Positions 1-6,762 of a stretch of 13,692 nt of DNA are shown here, one piece after another. Source of the stretch: CAZLMW01 sp964560875 (lineage in GTDB: Bacteria > Myxococcota_A > UBA9042); assembly GCA_964560875.1 (NCBI GenBank), contig CAZLMW010000171.1:1-13692 (forward strand). The letters run 5' to 3'. The number at the start of each line of letters is the position of its first letter. Within the stretch, counting starts at the first letter, position 1. A model generated the notes under the pieces. It saw nothing but the letters and a program-made list of their open reading frames with translations, was not told where the DNA came from and did not search any database. Made by a program: the position numbers and the translations under genes.

Positions 1-112
1 CGCTGTGCTTGCGAATCAGGCCGGTGAGCATGGCCGCGACCTTGTCGGCCGCCGCGAGCAGCGGTCCGGCTTCGACGGCAGGCACCAGACCAGGCGCCGC
101 GGCCAGCTCCAT
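1..112 (-). CDS. Partial unknown protein, N-terminus only (cut by left edge)
   Basis: The reverse strand reads open from an ATG at 112-110 to the window edge, giving about 37 residues that begin MELAAAPGLVPAVEAG and continue with an Ala/Leu-rich stretch that looks helical. Codons are strongly G/C-ending, as in the real genes here, and a GAGGG lies about 7 bases upstream of the ATG (near 120-126 on the minus strand), which supports a translated start. It would be divergently transcribed from the ABC transporter operon. I do not recognise the family from this short piece. It could also be a chance open frame in high-GC DNA, so confidence is moderate at best. Confidence 0.45.
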   Translation of the reverse strand, partial: MELAAAPGLVPAVEAGPLLAAADKVAAMLTGLIRKHS

Positions 113-168
113 CTGCGGACCCTCGTGCCCCGACCGCGGCGAGTCGCACCCCGGCTCACGGGGCGGAG

Positions 169-196
169 TTGTGGCGTGACGACCGCTGACTATACT
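169..196 (+). promoter_or_regulatory. Candidate sigma-70 promoter for the ABC operon
   Basis: TATACT at 191-196 matches five of six bases of the -10 consensus. TTGTGG at 169-174 is a weak -35 (first three bases match), 16 bases upstream. It sits in the divergent gap between the minus-strand fragment and the ATPase start at 254, which would leave an untranslated leader of about 50 bases. This is a pattern match only. Confidence 0.4.
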
Positions 197-244
197 GTGC
201 GCGATCGTATGACCCAGGCAGGTTGCCCCGGCAATCGCCGCACC

Positions 245-248
245 GGAG
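245..248 (+). promoter_or_regulatory. Shine-Dalgarno deciding the ATPase start
   Basis: GGAG ends five bases before the ATG at 254. The same frame is open back to base 5 and has another ATG at 209, but nothing resembling a ribosome site precedes that codon. The conserved ABC fold begins shortly after the 254 start. Confidence 0.5.
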
Positions 249-253
249 CCACC

Positions 254-1045
254 ATGCAGGCCGGCCAAAGCGACGCTGGCCCCGCGGCGGTTCGCTGCGA
301 GTCATTGGTGCGCAGCTTCGGCGAGCGCCCGGTCATCGACCAGCTGGACCTGCGCATCGAGGCCGGGTCCTTGTACGGGCTCGTCGGGCCGAACGGCGCC
401 GGCAAGACGACGCTATTTCGCCTGATCGCTGGCCTTTTGGAGCCTGATTCCGGGCTCATTGAGGTCCTCGGGCAGCGGCCCGGATCGCCAGCCCTGCGGG
501 CTTCGTTGGGTTACATGACGCAGTCGCTCGCCCTGTACACCGATCTCACGGCCGCGGAGAACATCCGTTTCTTCGCCCGGTTGTACGGGCTGGCCGGCGA
601 GGCGCTGCGCGTTGCCGTCGCGGAAGTTCTCGCGCTCGTCGAGCTCAGCGGTCGCAGCGATAGCCTCGTCAGGGAGCTTTCGGGTGGGATGCAGCGGCGG
701 GTGTCGCTGGCGTGCGCCGTCGTCCACAAGCCGAGGCTCTTGTTGCTTGATGAGCCCACCGCCGGGGTGGACCCGCAGCTCCGTGCCACGTTCTGGGACG
801 CGTTCAACACGTGGGCGGCGACCGGCACGACGCTCATCGTAGCCACCCACCACGTCGAGGAGGCGCGTCGATGTGACCGACTCGGGCTGTTTCGCGCGGG
901 GCGGCACATCGCTGATGGCACCCCGGACGCGCTGCTTGAACAGACTGGAACCAACGACCTTGAGAGCGCCTTCGTGTCGTTCGCCCAGTCGGCCGAAACG
1001 GACGCGGCACGCCGCGGCACGCCACGAAGCGGGGTGACGAAATGA
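254..1045 (+). CDS. ABC transporter ATP-binding protein (ABC-2 export type)
   Basis: This is the cytoplasmic ATPase that powers the membrane protein encoded next. With the start at 254 it has 263 residues, a normal length for a single nucleotide-binding domain. Visible motifs are Walker A GPNGAGKT (45-52), Q-loop Q90, signature LSGGM (142-146), Walker B LLLLDEP (162-168) with the following GVDP, and H-loop H199 in ATHHVEE. The open frame extends upstream to base 5, but that part has no family resemblance and spans the likely promoter, so I trimmed it. The stop overlaps the permease start (ATGA), implying translational coupling. The subfamily is that of drug, lipid or polysaccharide exporters (CcmA/NodI-like). 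The substrate cannot be read from the sequence, and nothing ties it to the cytochrome genes downstream. Confidence 0.95.
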   Translation: MQAGQSDAGPAAVRCESLVRSFGERPVIDQLDLRIEAGSLYGLVGPNGAGKTTLFRLIAGLLEPDSGLIEVLGQRPGSPALRASLGYMTQSLALYTDLTAAENIRFFARLYGLAGEALRVAVAEVLALVELSGRSDSLVRELSGGMQRRVSLACAVVHKPRLLLLDEPTAGVDPQLRATFWDAFNTWAATGTTLIVATHHVEEARRCDRLGLFRAGRHIADGTPDALLEQTGTNDLESAFVSFAQSAETDAARRGTPRSGVTK

Positions 1046-2193
1046 GCGTGCACCGGGTCTTCACCATCGCCGCCCGCCTGCTGCGACAACTCGGCCGAGA
1101 TCGCCGCGCCATCGCGCTCGTCATCGTTGTGCCGATCGTCGTGATGGGGCTGCTCGCCGTCGTTCTCAACCCCGGCGACAAGATCCCTCGCGTCGCCCTC
1201 CGCGCGTCCGGCACGACCGATCTTTTCCTGCGCGACATCGAGAACCGCATCGGCGCGATCGACGACGAAGACGAGCGCGTCGAGGTGGTCGTGCTGGCCG
1301 ACGACATGACGACGGAGCAGGCCCTGGTGGCTGGCAAGGTCGACGCTGTCCTCGAGTTTCCCCCCAAGTTCATCGAGGAGCGGGTGTCGGGGAATCGGTC
1401 GACGATGATCATCCGCGTCGAAGGCTCCGACCCGATGTGGACCGCGGACATCGGCAAACGCTTGCGGCTCGCGCTGCCCGACTCCCTCGTGGGGCTGCCG
1501 AAGATCCTGCCCGCGGACTGCGCTTCGCACTGCGGCGACACCATCCCGGATTCGCCACCGACGACCGACGTCATCGGCGTCTACGGTGAACAGGTCGACG
1601 ACGCCATGGACTTCTACGCCCCCGTGTTGCCGCCGTTTTTCGTGTTCTTCTTCGTCTTCTTGCTCGCGGGCCTGACGTTTCAACGCGAGCGCGTGAGCGG
1701 CACAGCCGAACGCCTCCTCGCGAGCCCTCTGCGGCGCAGCGAGCTGGTGGCGGGGTACATGCTGGGGTTTCTGCCAGCTGCGCTGATCCAGGCGACGATA
1801 ACCGTGCTGTTCGCCAGGTACGCGCTCGGCGGGCCGTGGGCCGGTTGGGAGGGGGTCGTCGCGATCGGGCTTCTCGCGCTGTGCGCAGAGAGCGCGGGCG
1901 TCTTCGTGTCGGCGTTCGCGCGGACCGAGTTCGAGGTGATCCAGTTCATCCCCGTTGTGATCCTCTCGCAGCTGCTGTTGTGCGGGGTCTTCTGGCAGAT
2001 CAGCGACCTGCCCACATGGCTGCAGCCTGCGTCCCGCGTGATGCCGTTGACCTACGCGGTGGAGGTCGTTCGCGACTGCGCAATCAGGCAGTTCGGCTGG
2101 CGGCAGGTGTGGCCCGACCTGTTGGCCCTCGTCGGTTTTACGGTCGGCTCGGTTATCCTCGGCGCTCTGAGCGCCAAGCACGTCAAAGCCTGA
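1042..2193 (+). CDS. ABC-2 type permease
   Basis: This is the inner-membrane partner of the preceding ATPase, 383 residues. The layout is typical of ABC-2 exporters: one helix near the N-terminus (about 23-42), a large extracytoplasmic domain (about 43-190), then about five helices (roughly 192-212, 235-257, 269-291, 297-317 and 358-376). The cytoplasmic segment after the second helix carries the family pattern ERVSGTAERLLASPLRRSE (about 216-234), the coupling region that contacts the ATPase. The extracytoplasmic domain is rich in acidic residues and has two cysteines (160 and 164) that might form a disulfide. It starts inside the stop codon of the ATPase gene. The substrate is unknown; drugs, lipids or a surface polymer are all possible for this family. 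Confidence 0.92.
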   Translation: MSVHRVFTIAARLLRQLGRDRRAIALVIVVPIVVMGLLAVVLNPGDKIPRVALRASGTTDLFLRDIENRIGAIDDEDERVEVVVLADDMTTEQALVAGKVDAVLEFPPKFIEERVSGNRSTMIIRVEGSDPMWTADIGKRLRLALPDSLVGLPKILPADCASHCGDTIPDSPPTTDVIGVYGEQVDDAMDFYAPVLPPFFVFFFVFLLAGLTFQRERVSGTAERLLASPLRRSELVAGYMLGFLPAALIQATITVLFARYALGGPWAGWEGVVAIGLLALCAESAGVFVSAFARTEFEVIQFIPVVILSQLLLCGVFWQISDLPTWLQPASRVMPLTYAVEVVRDCAIRQFGWRQVWPDLLALVGFTVGSVILGALSAKHVKA

Positions 2194-2253
2194 CCGCGGC
2201 GTGCCCGCGCGCTGAACAACCCGGCCACATGCAGGGCCGCCGCGGGTCGTTTT
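2192..2253 (+). terminator. Candidate intrinsic terminator after the ABC operon
   Basis: Bases 2192-2206 can pair with 2234-2248. This gives 14 base pairs, mostly G-C, with one bulged T at 2202, one bulged G at 2246 and a 27-base loop. A short TTTT run follows at 2250-2253. The stem begins inside the permease stop codon. The pairing was traced base by base. The loop is long and the T-run short, so termination may be partial. It separates the exporter genes from the cytochrome operon. Confidence 0.5.
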
Positions 2254-2330
2254 GGGGGCCTTTGCGGTTCGCCGCGCAGGTCACTGCCGACATTCGCCCG
2301 CCTCAGAGTTGAGATGCGTCGGGCAGCGCC

Positions 2331-2359
2331 TTGAATAGGGCTGCTTGGCGAATCATATC
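2331..2359 (+). promoter_or_regulatory. Weak candidate promoter for the cytochrome operon
   Basis: TTGAAT (2331-2336) and CATATC (2354-2359) are 17 bases apart and lie between the terminator-like hairpin and the first cytochrome gene. The -35 matches four of six consensus bases and the -10 only three of six. The 206-base gap 2194-2399 must hold whatever drives the operon if the hairpin terminates. This is the best candidate I see, and I found no clear operator or riboswitch. Confidence 0.22.
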
Positions 2360-2390
2360 CGGCCAGACGGATTGCCCTCGGACGAGTAGC

Positions 2391-2395
2391 GGAGG
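2391..2395 (+). promoter_or_regulatory. Shine-Dalgarno deciding the start of the first cytochrome gene
   Basis: GGAGG lies four bases before the ATG at 2400. This favours that codon over the in-frame TTG at 2331, which has no ribosome site and overlaps the possible -35 box. The spacing is somewhat short. Confidence 0.55.
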
Positions 2396-2399
2396 GACC

Positions 2400-3059
2400 A
2401 TGGCACAGCGCTGTCAGCACCAGACAACAGGTGTCCCTGCGTCGTCCATCGCTGTCGCTGCGCAGGCGCCGGGGCGACCGCCCGCCCTCAGCCTGTGGCG
2501 GCGCCCCGTCATCTGGCTGCTCGCGGTCGCTGTCATCGGCTGCGACCTTGGCGGCGGCGGGGGCGGTGGCCCTGCGGATCCCCCCCTACCAAAGCGCAGG
2601 CAATACACGCCCGAGCACGTCACGGACGCGGTCGCGCGGGGTGCAGAGTTGTACAGCCAGTGGGGCTGTGCGCTGTGCCACGGCGAGGCTGGCAAGGGCG
2701 GCGTTGCGAACCCGAACAGCGAGACCGGTGGCGAGATCGTTGGCCTCACCCGCGCCAAGGCGGGCTACTCCGCCGAGCAGCTCCACGCGCGCATCGCAGA
2801 AGGCGTGCCCGAGGTCGGCCGCAAAGGCGGCACGGGCCCAATCCCGCCGCTGCGGATGCCCGCGTATGGCGCGTGGCTCGACGGCGACGAGATCGAGGCG
2901 CTCGGCGCGTACGTGTTCAGCTTGTTCCCGAAAGATGAGGAAGCCAGCGGAGACGACTGGGACGACGAGGACGAGGAAGGTGGCGACATTCCGGCACCGG
3001 TCACGGCCGCCGTCCCCGCCGCCGACGCCGCTACGCCAGCCGCGACGGTCCAACCATGA
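2400..3059 (+). CDS. Monoheme cytochrome c lipoprotein (ActE-like position)
   Basis: This is an exported electron carrier of 219 residues. A hydrophobic segment (about 36-47) ends in a lipobox-like AVIGC with Cys48, so the mature protein is probably lipid-anchored. A seven-glycine run (51-57) and a Pro-rich linker follow. A class I cytochrome domain then carries CALCH (90-94), with a likely Met ligand in LRMPAYG (Met153). The C-terminus is a strongly acidic stretch (about 179-195) and an Ala/Pro tail with no known fold. The 47 residues before the lipobox Cys are long for a signal peptide, but no later ATG, GTG or TTG start offers a better one. The stop overlaps the next start (ATGA). By position and type it resembles the monoheme subunit of Alternative Complex III, or a soluble-side acceptor docking on the complex. 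That role is inferred. Confidence 0.88.
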   Translation: MAQRCQHQTTGVPASSIAVAAQAPGRPPALSLWRRPVIWLLAVAVIGCDLGGGGGGGPADPPLPKRRQYTPEHVTDAVARGAELYSQWGCALCHGEAGKGGVANPNSETGGEIVGLTRAKAGYSAEQLHARIAEGVPEVGRKGGTGPIPPLRMPAYGAWLDGDEIEALGAYVFSLFPKDEEASGDDWDDEDEEGGDIPAPVTAAVPAADAATPAATVQP

Positions 3060-3580
3060 CCCTCGGTCGACGGTCCAAGTGGGTGTGGGCGGCGACGGCC
3101 GTCGCGTTCTGCGGCTCGGCCGCCGGAGCGGTGTGGCTCTCGCCGCGCCCAACCCGGCAACCGCTGCCGTACAACCACGCGGCCCATACGGCCAAGTCTG
3201 ACTGCGTGCTGTGCCACCAGGGATCGCGCGACGGCTTGCGCGCAGGGCTGCCGGGCATCCAGGTCTGCACGGGCTGCCACGCAACGCCGCCCTTCAGAGG
3301 TGCCGGCGCGCCAACCCAAGCTCAGTGGCAGGCATGGGACACGGGCGACGGCGATGCCCCGCCCGTCTGGAACCGGCTCTTCCGATTGCCCTCCCACGTC
3401 TTTTTCTCCCACCGGCGCCACACGAACGTGGCAGGCCTGCCGTGCGCAAGGTGTCACGGCGATATGAAGGACCGCCGCACGCCGCCGGAGTTCCCGCTAC
3501 GGACGCTCAAAATGCGCGACTGCATCGGCTGCCACGAGGCGGAGAAGGTCACGACGGACTGTGCGAGGTGCCACCGATGA
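3056..3580 (+). CDS. Membrane-anchored pentaheme cytochrome c (ActA/QrcA-like)
   Basis: This is a periplasmic multiheme electron-transfer subunit of 174 residues. An N-terminal hydrophobic segment (about 9-28) has no obvious cleavage site and probably anchors it in the inner membrane. Five CxxCH motifs lie at 50-54, 71-75, 130-134, 156-160 and 169-173. Extra histidines at 41, 44, 114, 119 and 122 (for example in FSHRRH) would supply distal ligands, giving mostly bis-His hemes. ActA of Alternative Complex III also carries five hemes, and QrcA of the Desulfovibrio menaquinone reductase six. Both sit beside MopB, ferredoxin and NrfD subunits as here. Its start overlaps the previous stop and lacks a clear ribosome site, so translation is probably coupled. 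The expected job is to pass electrons between the iron-sulfur/NrfD core and periplasmic carriers. Confidence 0.92.
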   Translation: MTLGRRSKWVWAATAVAFCGSAAGAVWLSPRPTRQPLPYNHAAHTAKSDCVLCHQGSRDGLRAGLPGIQVCTGCHATPPFRGAGAPTQAQWQAWDTGDGDAPPVWNRLFRLPSHVFFSHRRHTNVAGLPCARCHGDMKDRRTPPEFPLRTLKMRDCIGCHEAEKVTTDCARCHR

Positions 3581-3616
3581 GACAGCTCGTTGAGTTGAAC
3601 TCTGTGTGCGCGGCAC

Positions 3617-3621
3617 GGAGG
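3617..3621 (+). promoter_or_regulatory. Shine-Dalgarno deciding the MopB start
   Basis: GGAGG lies eight bases before the ATG at 3630. It supports this start over the in-frame GTG at 3606, because it places the twin-arginine motif at residues 3-4. Confidence 0.7.
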
Positions 3622-3629
3622 CGCCGACG

Positions 3630-6014
3630 ATGAAACGCCGCGACTTCTTCACTGTTATTGGCGGCGCCGCCGCTGGCATTACCATCGGCCGGGCCGGGCT
3701 CGCCAACCTGTTGCCGCCGCGGGTCGACCCGGCTGCGAGGCGACCGTCTCTGACAGCAACGCCATCGGAGCGAGAGGCCATCAGCGTGTGCGGCGGCTGT
3801 GCGGCGGGCTGCTCGGTCCTGCTGCGAGTTGTCGACGAGCGCATTGTCGGCATGCGCGGCAGCCCTCGTGACCCGCTCGGGATGGGGGGCGTGTGCCCCC
3901 GCGGGCTCTCCGAGGTCGCCGCGTTCTACGAGCCGGACCGACTGCTGGGGCCGGTCGCGTTCAGCCGCGGGTCCCAGCGCACGGCGCACCGGATTGAGTG
4001 GAAAGCGGCGCTGGCGAAGCTCGACGAGCCGGTGGTCAAGCTCGTGGCCGCGGGCCGCGGCGCGCGGATCGGCGTGGCGCTGTCTTCAGGGCGCGGGGTG
4101 ACTTCAGCCGTCGCGACCAGCGTCCTGGCTTCGCTCGGCTCGCCCCACGTCTATGCCGTCGATCCGCTGCGCGACGAAGCGGTCCGGCCGACGTCGACGA
4201 TGCTCTTCGGCCAGCCGGTCGCTCCCGGCTACGACCTCGAGCGGACCGACGTGATCTTCGCGTTCGGCGCGGACGTCCTGGAGGGGTGGCTGTCGCCGAG
4301 CTTCGTTGCGCGTCGGTTCGGGCGAGGTCGCACCGGACCGCGGCAACTGCAGCTGGTGTACGTTGGCAGCCACCTCACGCAGACGGCGATGCGCGCCGAT
4401 GACTGGATCCGGTGCCGGCCCGGCACCGAGGCGACCGTCGCGCTCGCGCTCGCCGGCCAGCTGCTGGACACCGGGTCGGGCTCAAAGAGTGCCCTTGAAG
4501 CCGTCGCAGGGCTGCGCGGGTTCGCCGACGAGGAAGGGGGGCAACGCGAGGGGGTCGGTGCTGCGCTGCGCAGGGACTACACCGTCGCTGCGGCCGCGCA
4601 GCAGTCCGGCGTTCCAGCCGCGGAGATTCGCAGGCTCGCCCGCGTTTTCGCGGCGGCAAGCGCACCGGTGGCGATCGGTGAGCGTACCGCGGGGTCGGCG
4701 GGCATGTTTGGGCTCGCCGCGGTCCACGTCTTGAACATCGTTGCCGGCCGCGTTGGCCGTGAAGGTGGCGTGTTTTTGCCGCGCCCGGCGCCGGTCGCGG
4801 CGCTCCCTGGTGCGGCGGCGGTGCCCGGCAGGCTCGACGCCCCTCCCATCAGCCGGGTCGCCGGCACGTCGATCTGGCGCGTGTTTCGTGAGCTCGCGCT
4901 CGCCAACAAACCACCACCGTTCGATGTGTTGTTGCTCGAAGACGGCGCGGCTCTCGGCGATCTGGGCGAGGGCGACCCGGCCTTTGCGCTGCTGCGCAAG
5001 ATACCGCTGATTGTGTCGGCGGCCACGGGCCTTGACGCATCCACTGCCGTCGCGGACCTGGTGTTGCCGGCCACCACGACGTTCGAACAGACGGTCGATG
5101 TGGAGCCGGCGTCGAGCGGGCCGTTCAGCGCCGTCGCAGCGGCCGAGGCTGCGGTGCCTCGGCTAGTCGATGGTCGACCGTTCGCCGACGTGCTGCTGCA
5201 CCTCGGGCGGGCGGCTGGCAAGCTCACGGCGGACGCACCGAAGGACGTGGCAGCGGCCGTGCGTCACCGGCTGAGCGGGCTCGCCAGCGCCGAGCACGGG
5301 CTGGCATACACGACACCGTACAGCGAACGGTGGAACGCCCACGCGGCTGGGCGCGCCAACAGCCCACCCGGCTCCGATGCCGGTGACGGCAAGAACGCCG
5401 ACGCGTTCGTTGCCGCAGTGCTCGCTCAGGGCGGCTGGGTTGATCCACGCGCGGAGCTGTCGCCGCCAACCGCCGCCCGGCCGATCGCGGTGCACGGCTT
5501 GGTGCGCCTCCGCCAACAATCCGTCGCCGGGCTCTTTCGGATGCCATCTGACGAACGTGCTTGGCTGCCCCGCTCCGAGCACGCAGCGCCGGCGACCAAC
5601 CCGCCCCAGACCTTGGCGCTGCAGCCGATTCCGGTCGGCACCCTCAACGGCCGCGGGGCGCCCAACCGCCCCGCCTTGCTGCAGACAGCCGCTCCCCATG
5701 TGCAGGCCGGCTTTCGGCCGTGGGCGGCGCTCAACCCCGCCGACGCTCGGCCGCGCGGCATCGCCAACACCGACATCCTGCGCCTCGAGACCGCCCACGG
5801 CGCGATCGAGGTCGAGGCGCGCGTCACGGAGGGAGCCAGGCCCGGCACGATCGCGGTGCCATGGGCCCCGTGGGCGCGCGGCACCGGCCGCTACCTCACA
5901 CATTGGACAGCCGGCGCTGAGCGCCTTGCGCAAGGAGTTGCCAGCGACGCGATCGGCGCGCGCACCGTCGGCGGTTTACCCGTCAAAGTCGCTCGCACCG
6001 GGAGGAAAGCATGA
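3630..6014 (+). CDS. Tat-exported molybdopterin oxidoreductase-like subunit (ActB1/QrcB-like)
   Basis: This is a large periplasmic subunit of a complex iron-sulfur molybdoenzyme-type assembly, 794 residues from the chosen start. A twin-arginine signal (RRDFF at 3-7, then a hydrophobic Gly/Ala stretch to about 28) implies folded export. Cys54, Cys57, Cys61 and Cys89 (C-x2-C-x3-C-x27-C, ending GVCPRG) form the family's N-terminal [4Fe-4S] site. Near the C-terminus, LNGRGAPNRP and the region from RPWAALNPADAR to AIEVEARV resemble the molydopterin dinucleotide-binding domain. In the stretch where catalytic relatives place a Cys or Ser molybdenum ligand (after LGSPHVYAVDP) I see no Cys or Ser candidate, so it may be an electron-conducting scaffold, as in ActB1 and QrcB, rather than an enzyme. 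A catalytic reductase cannot be excluded. The stop overlaps the ferredoxin-like gene. Confidence 0.88.
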   Translation: MKRRDFFTVIGGAAAGITIGRAGLANLLPPRVDPAARRPSLTATPSEREAISVCGGCAAGCSVLLRVVDERIVGMRGSPRDPLGMGGVCPRGLSEVAAFYEPDRLLGPVAFSRGSQRTAHRIEWKAALAKLDEPVVKLVAAGRGARIGVALSSGRGVTSAVATSVLASLGSPHVYAVDPLRDEAVRPTSTMLFGQPVAPGYDLERTDVIFAFGADVLEGWLSPSFVARRFGRGRTGPRQLQLVYVGSHLTQTAMRADDWIRCRPGTEATVALALAGQLLDTGSGSKSALEAVAGLRGFADEEGGQREGVGAALRRDYTVAAAAQQSGVPAAEIRRLARVFAAASAPVAIGERTAGSAGMFGLAAVHVLNIVAGRVGREGGVFLPRPAPVAALPGAAAVPGRLDAPPISRVAGTSIWRVFRELALANKPPPFDVLLLEDGAALGDLGEGDPAFALLRKIPLIVSAATGLDASTAVADLVLPATTTFEQTVDVEPASSGPFSAVAAAEAAVPRLVDGRPFADVLLHLGRAAGKLTADAPKDVAAAVRHRLSGLASAEHGLAYTTPYSERWNAHAAGRANSPPGSDAGDGKNADAFVAAVLAQGGWVDPRAELSPPTAARPIAVHGLVRLRQQSVAGLFRMPSDERAWLPRSEHAAPATNPPQTLALQPIPVGTLNGRGAPNRPALLQTAAPHVQAGFRPWAALNPADARPRGIANTDILRLETAHGAIEVEARVTEGARPGTIAVPWAPWARGTGRYLTHWTAGAERLAQGVASDAIGARTVGGLPVKVARTGRKA

Positions 6015-6703
6015 GTCGCTGGGGAATGGTCGTGGACCTCGGGGCGTGCACCGGCTGCGGCGCGTGCGGCGTTGCTTGTCGGCAAGAGAACAATGTGCCA
6101 GACGTCGACGAACGCACGTGGCGCAACGGCCGGCAGCGAGACTGGCTGCAGCTGGTGACAAAGGTCGAGGGTCGGTACCACGACGCGCAGGTCGAGTCGT
6201 ATCCCCTGATGTGCCTGCACTGCGACGACGCTCCATGCACCAAGGTCTGCCCGGTCGGCGCTACCTACAGCGACGAGGAGGGGCTGGTCGCCCAGATCTA
6301 CGACCGGTGCATCGGGTGTCGGTACTGCACAAACGCCTGCCCATACTCCGTCAAGACCTTCAACTGGCTCGATCCCGTGTGGCCGCAGGGGACAGAACGC
6401 CGCCAGAACCCCGACGTTTCGGTCCGTCCTCGCGGCGTGGTCGAGAAATGCACGATGTGCCACCACCGCCATCAAAAAGCCGACGATCGCGCCAGGTTCG
6501 AGGGTCGAGAGCTCAGGCACGGCGACTACACGCCGGCCTGCGTCGAAATCTGCCCGGCGGGCGCGATGATATTCGGCGACCTCGATGACCCCGAGAGCGA
6601 AGTCTCCAAGAGATCGGAAGACAAGCGCGCCTACAGGTTGATGGAGGAGCTCGGCACCGAGCCCAAGGTCGTGTTCCTACGCCCACACGGCAAGAGGTCA
6701 TGA
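6011..6703 (+). CDS. Four-cluster ferredoxin-like subunit (DmsB/PsrB/ActB2 type)
   Basis: This is the electron-wire subunit that links the MopB-like protein, cytochromes and NrfD, 230 residues. Sixteen cysteines form four [4Fe-4S] sites: Cys13/16/19/23, Cys68/71/76/80, Cys100/103/106/110, and Cys147/150 with Cys177/181. The last pair-of-pairs spacing is typical of DmsB, TtrB and PsrB. There is no signal peptide. In this family the subunit is normally carried across the membrane with its Tat-bearing MopB partner. A GGAGGAAAG precedes the start, which overlaps the MopB stop, and its own stop overlaps the NrfD start. In Alternative Complex III the equivalent domain is usually fused to the MopB part as ActB; here the two are separate genes, as in Qrc and polysulfide reductase. 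All four sites have full Cys sets, so no [3Fe-4S] substitution is evident. Confidence 0.95.
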   Translation: MSRWGMVVDLGACTGCGACGVACRQENNVPDVDERTWRNGRQRDWLQLVTKVEGRYHDAQVESYPLMCLHCDDAPCTKVCPVGATYSDEEGLVAQIYDRCIGCRYCTNACPYSVKTFNWLDPVWPQGTERRQNPDVSVRPRGVVEKCTMCHHRHQKADDRARFEGRELRHGDYTPACVEICPAGAMIFGDLDDPESEVSKRSEDKRAYRLMEELGTEPKVVFLRPHGKRS

Positions 6704-6762
6704 CTATGTCCCCAAGCCACACGACCATGTCCACAAGCCCCATGACGATGTCCACAAGCCAA
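6700..6762 (+). repeat. Three imperfect 21-base tandem repeats at the NrfD N-terminus
   Basis: Units 6700-6720, 6721-6741 and 6742-6762 share the pattern atgacNatgtccacaagccNN. They encode the heptads MTMSPSH, TTMSTSP and MTMSTSQ. Several in-frame ATG codons lie inside (6706, 6727, 6742, 6748), so the true start could be any of them. The 6700 codon overlaps the upstream stop and is the natural coupled start. Confidence 0.85.

Noticed and set aside
5..253. Upstream extension of the ATPase frame to base 5
   Set aside because: No ribosome site, an Arg-rich sequence with no resemblance to the family, and it would cover the candidate promoter and the divergent gene.
1519..1536. CASHC in the permease extracytoplasmic domain, looking like a heme motif
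   Set aside because: The order is C-A-S-H-C, not CxxCH, so it is not a c-type heme site. A disulfide is the likelier use.
511..2181. Long minus-strand open frame of 556 codons opposite the ABC genes
   Set aside because: It is antisense to two clear ABC transporter genes. It is rich in Arg, His, Asp and Gln as expected for a shadow frame in high-GC DNA, and shows no family motif.
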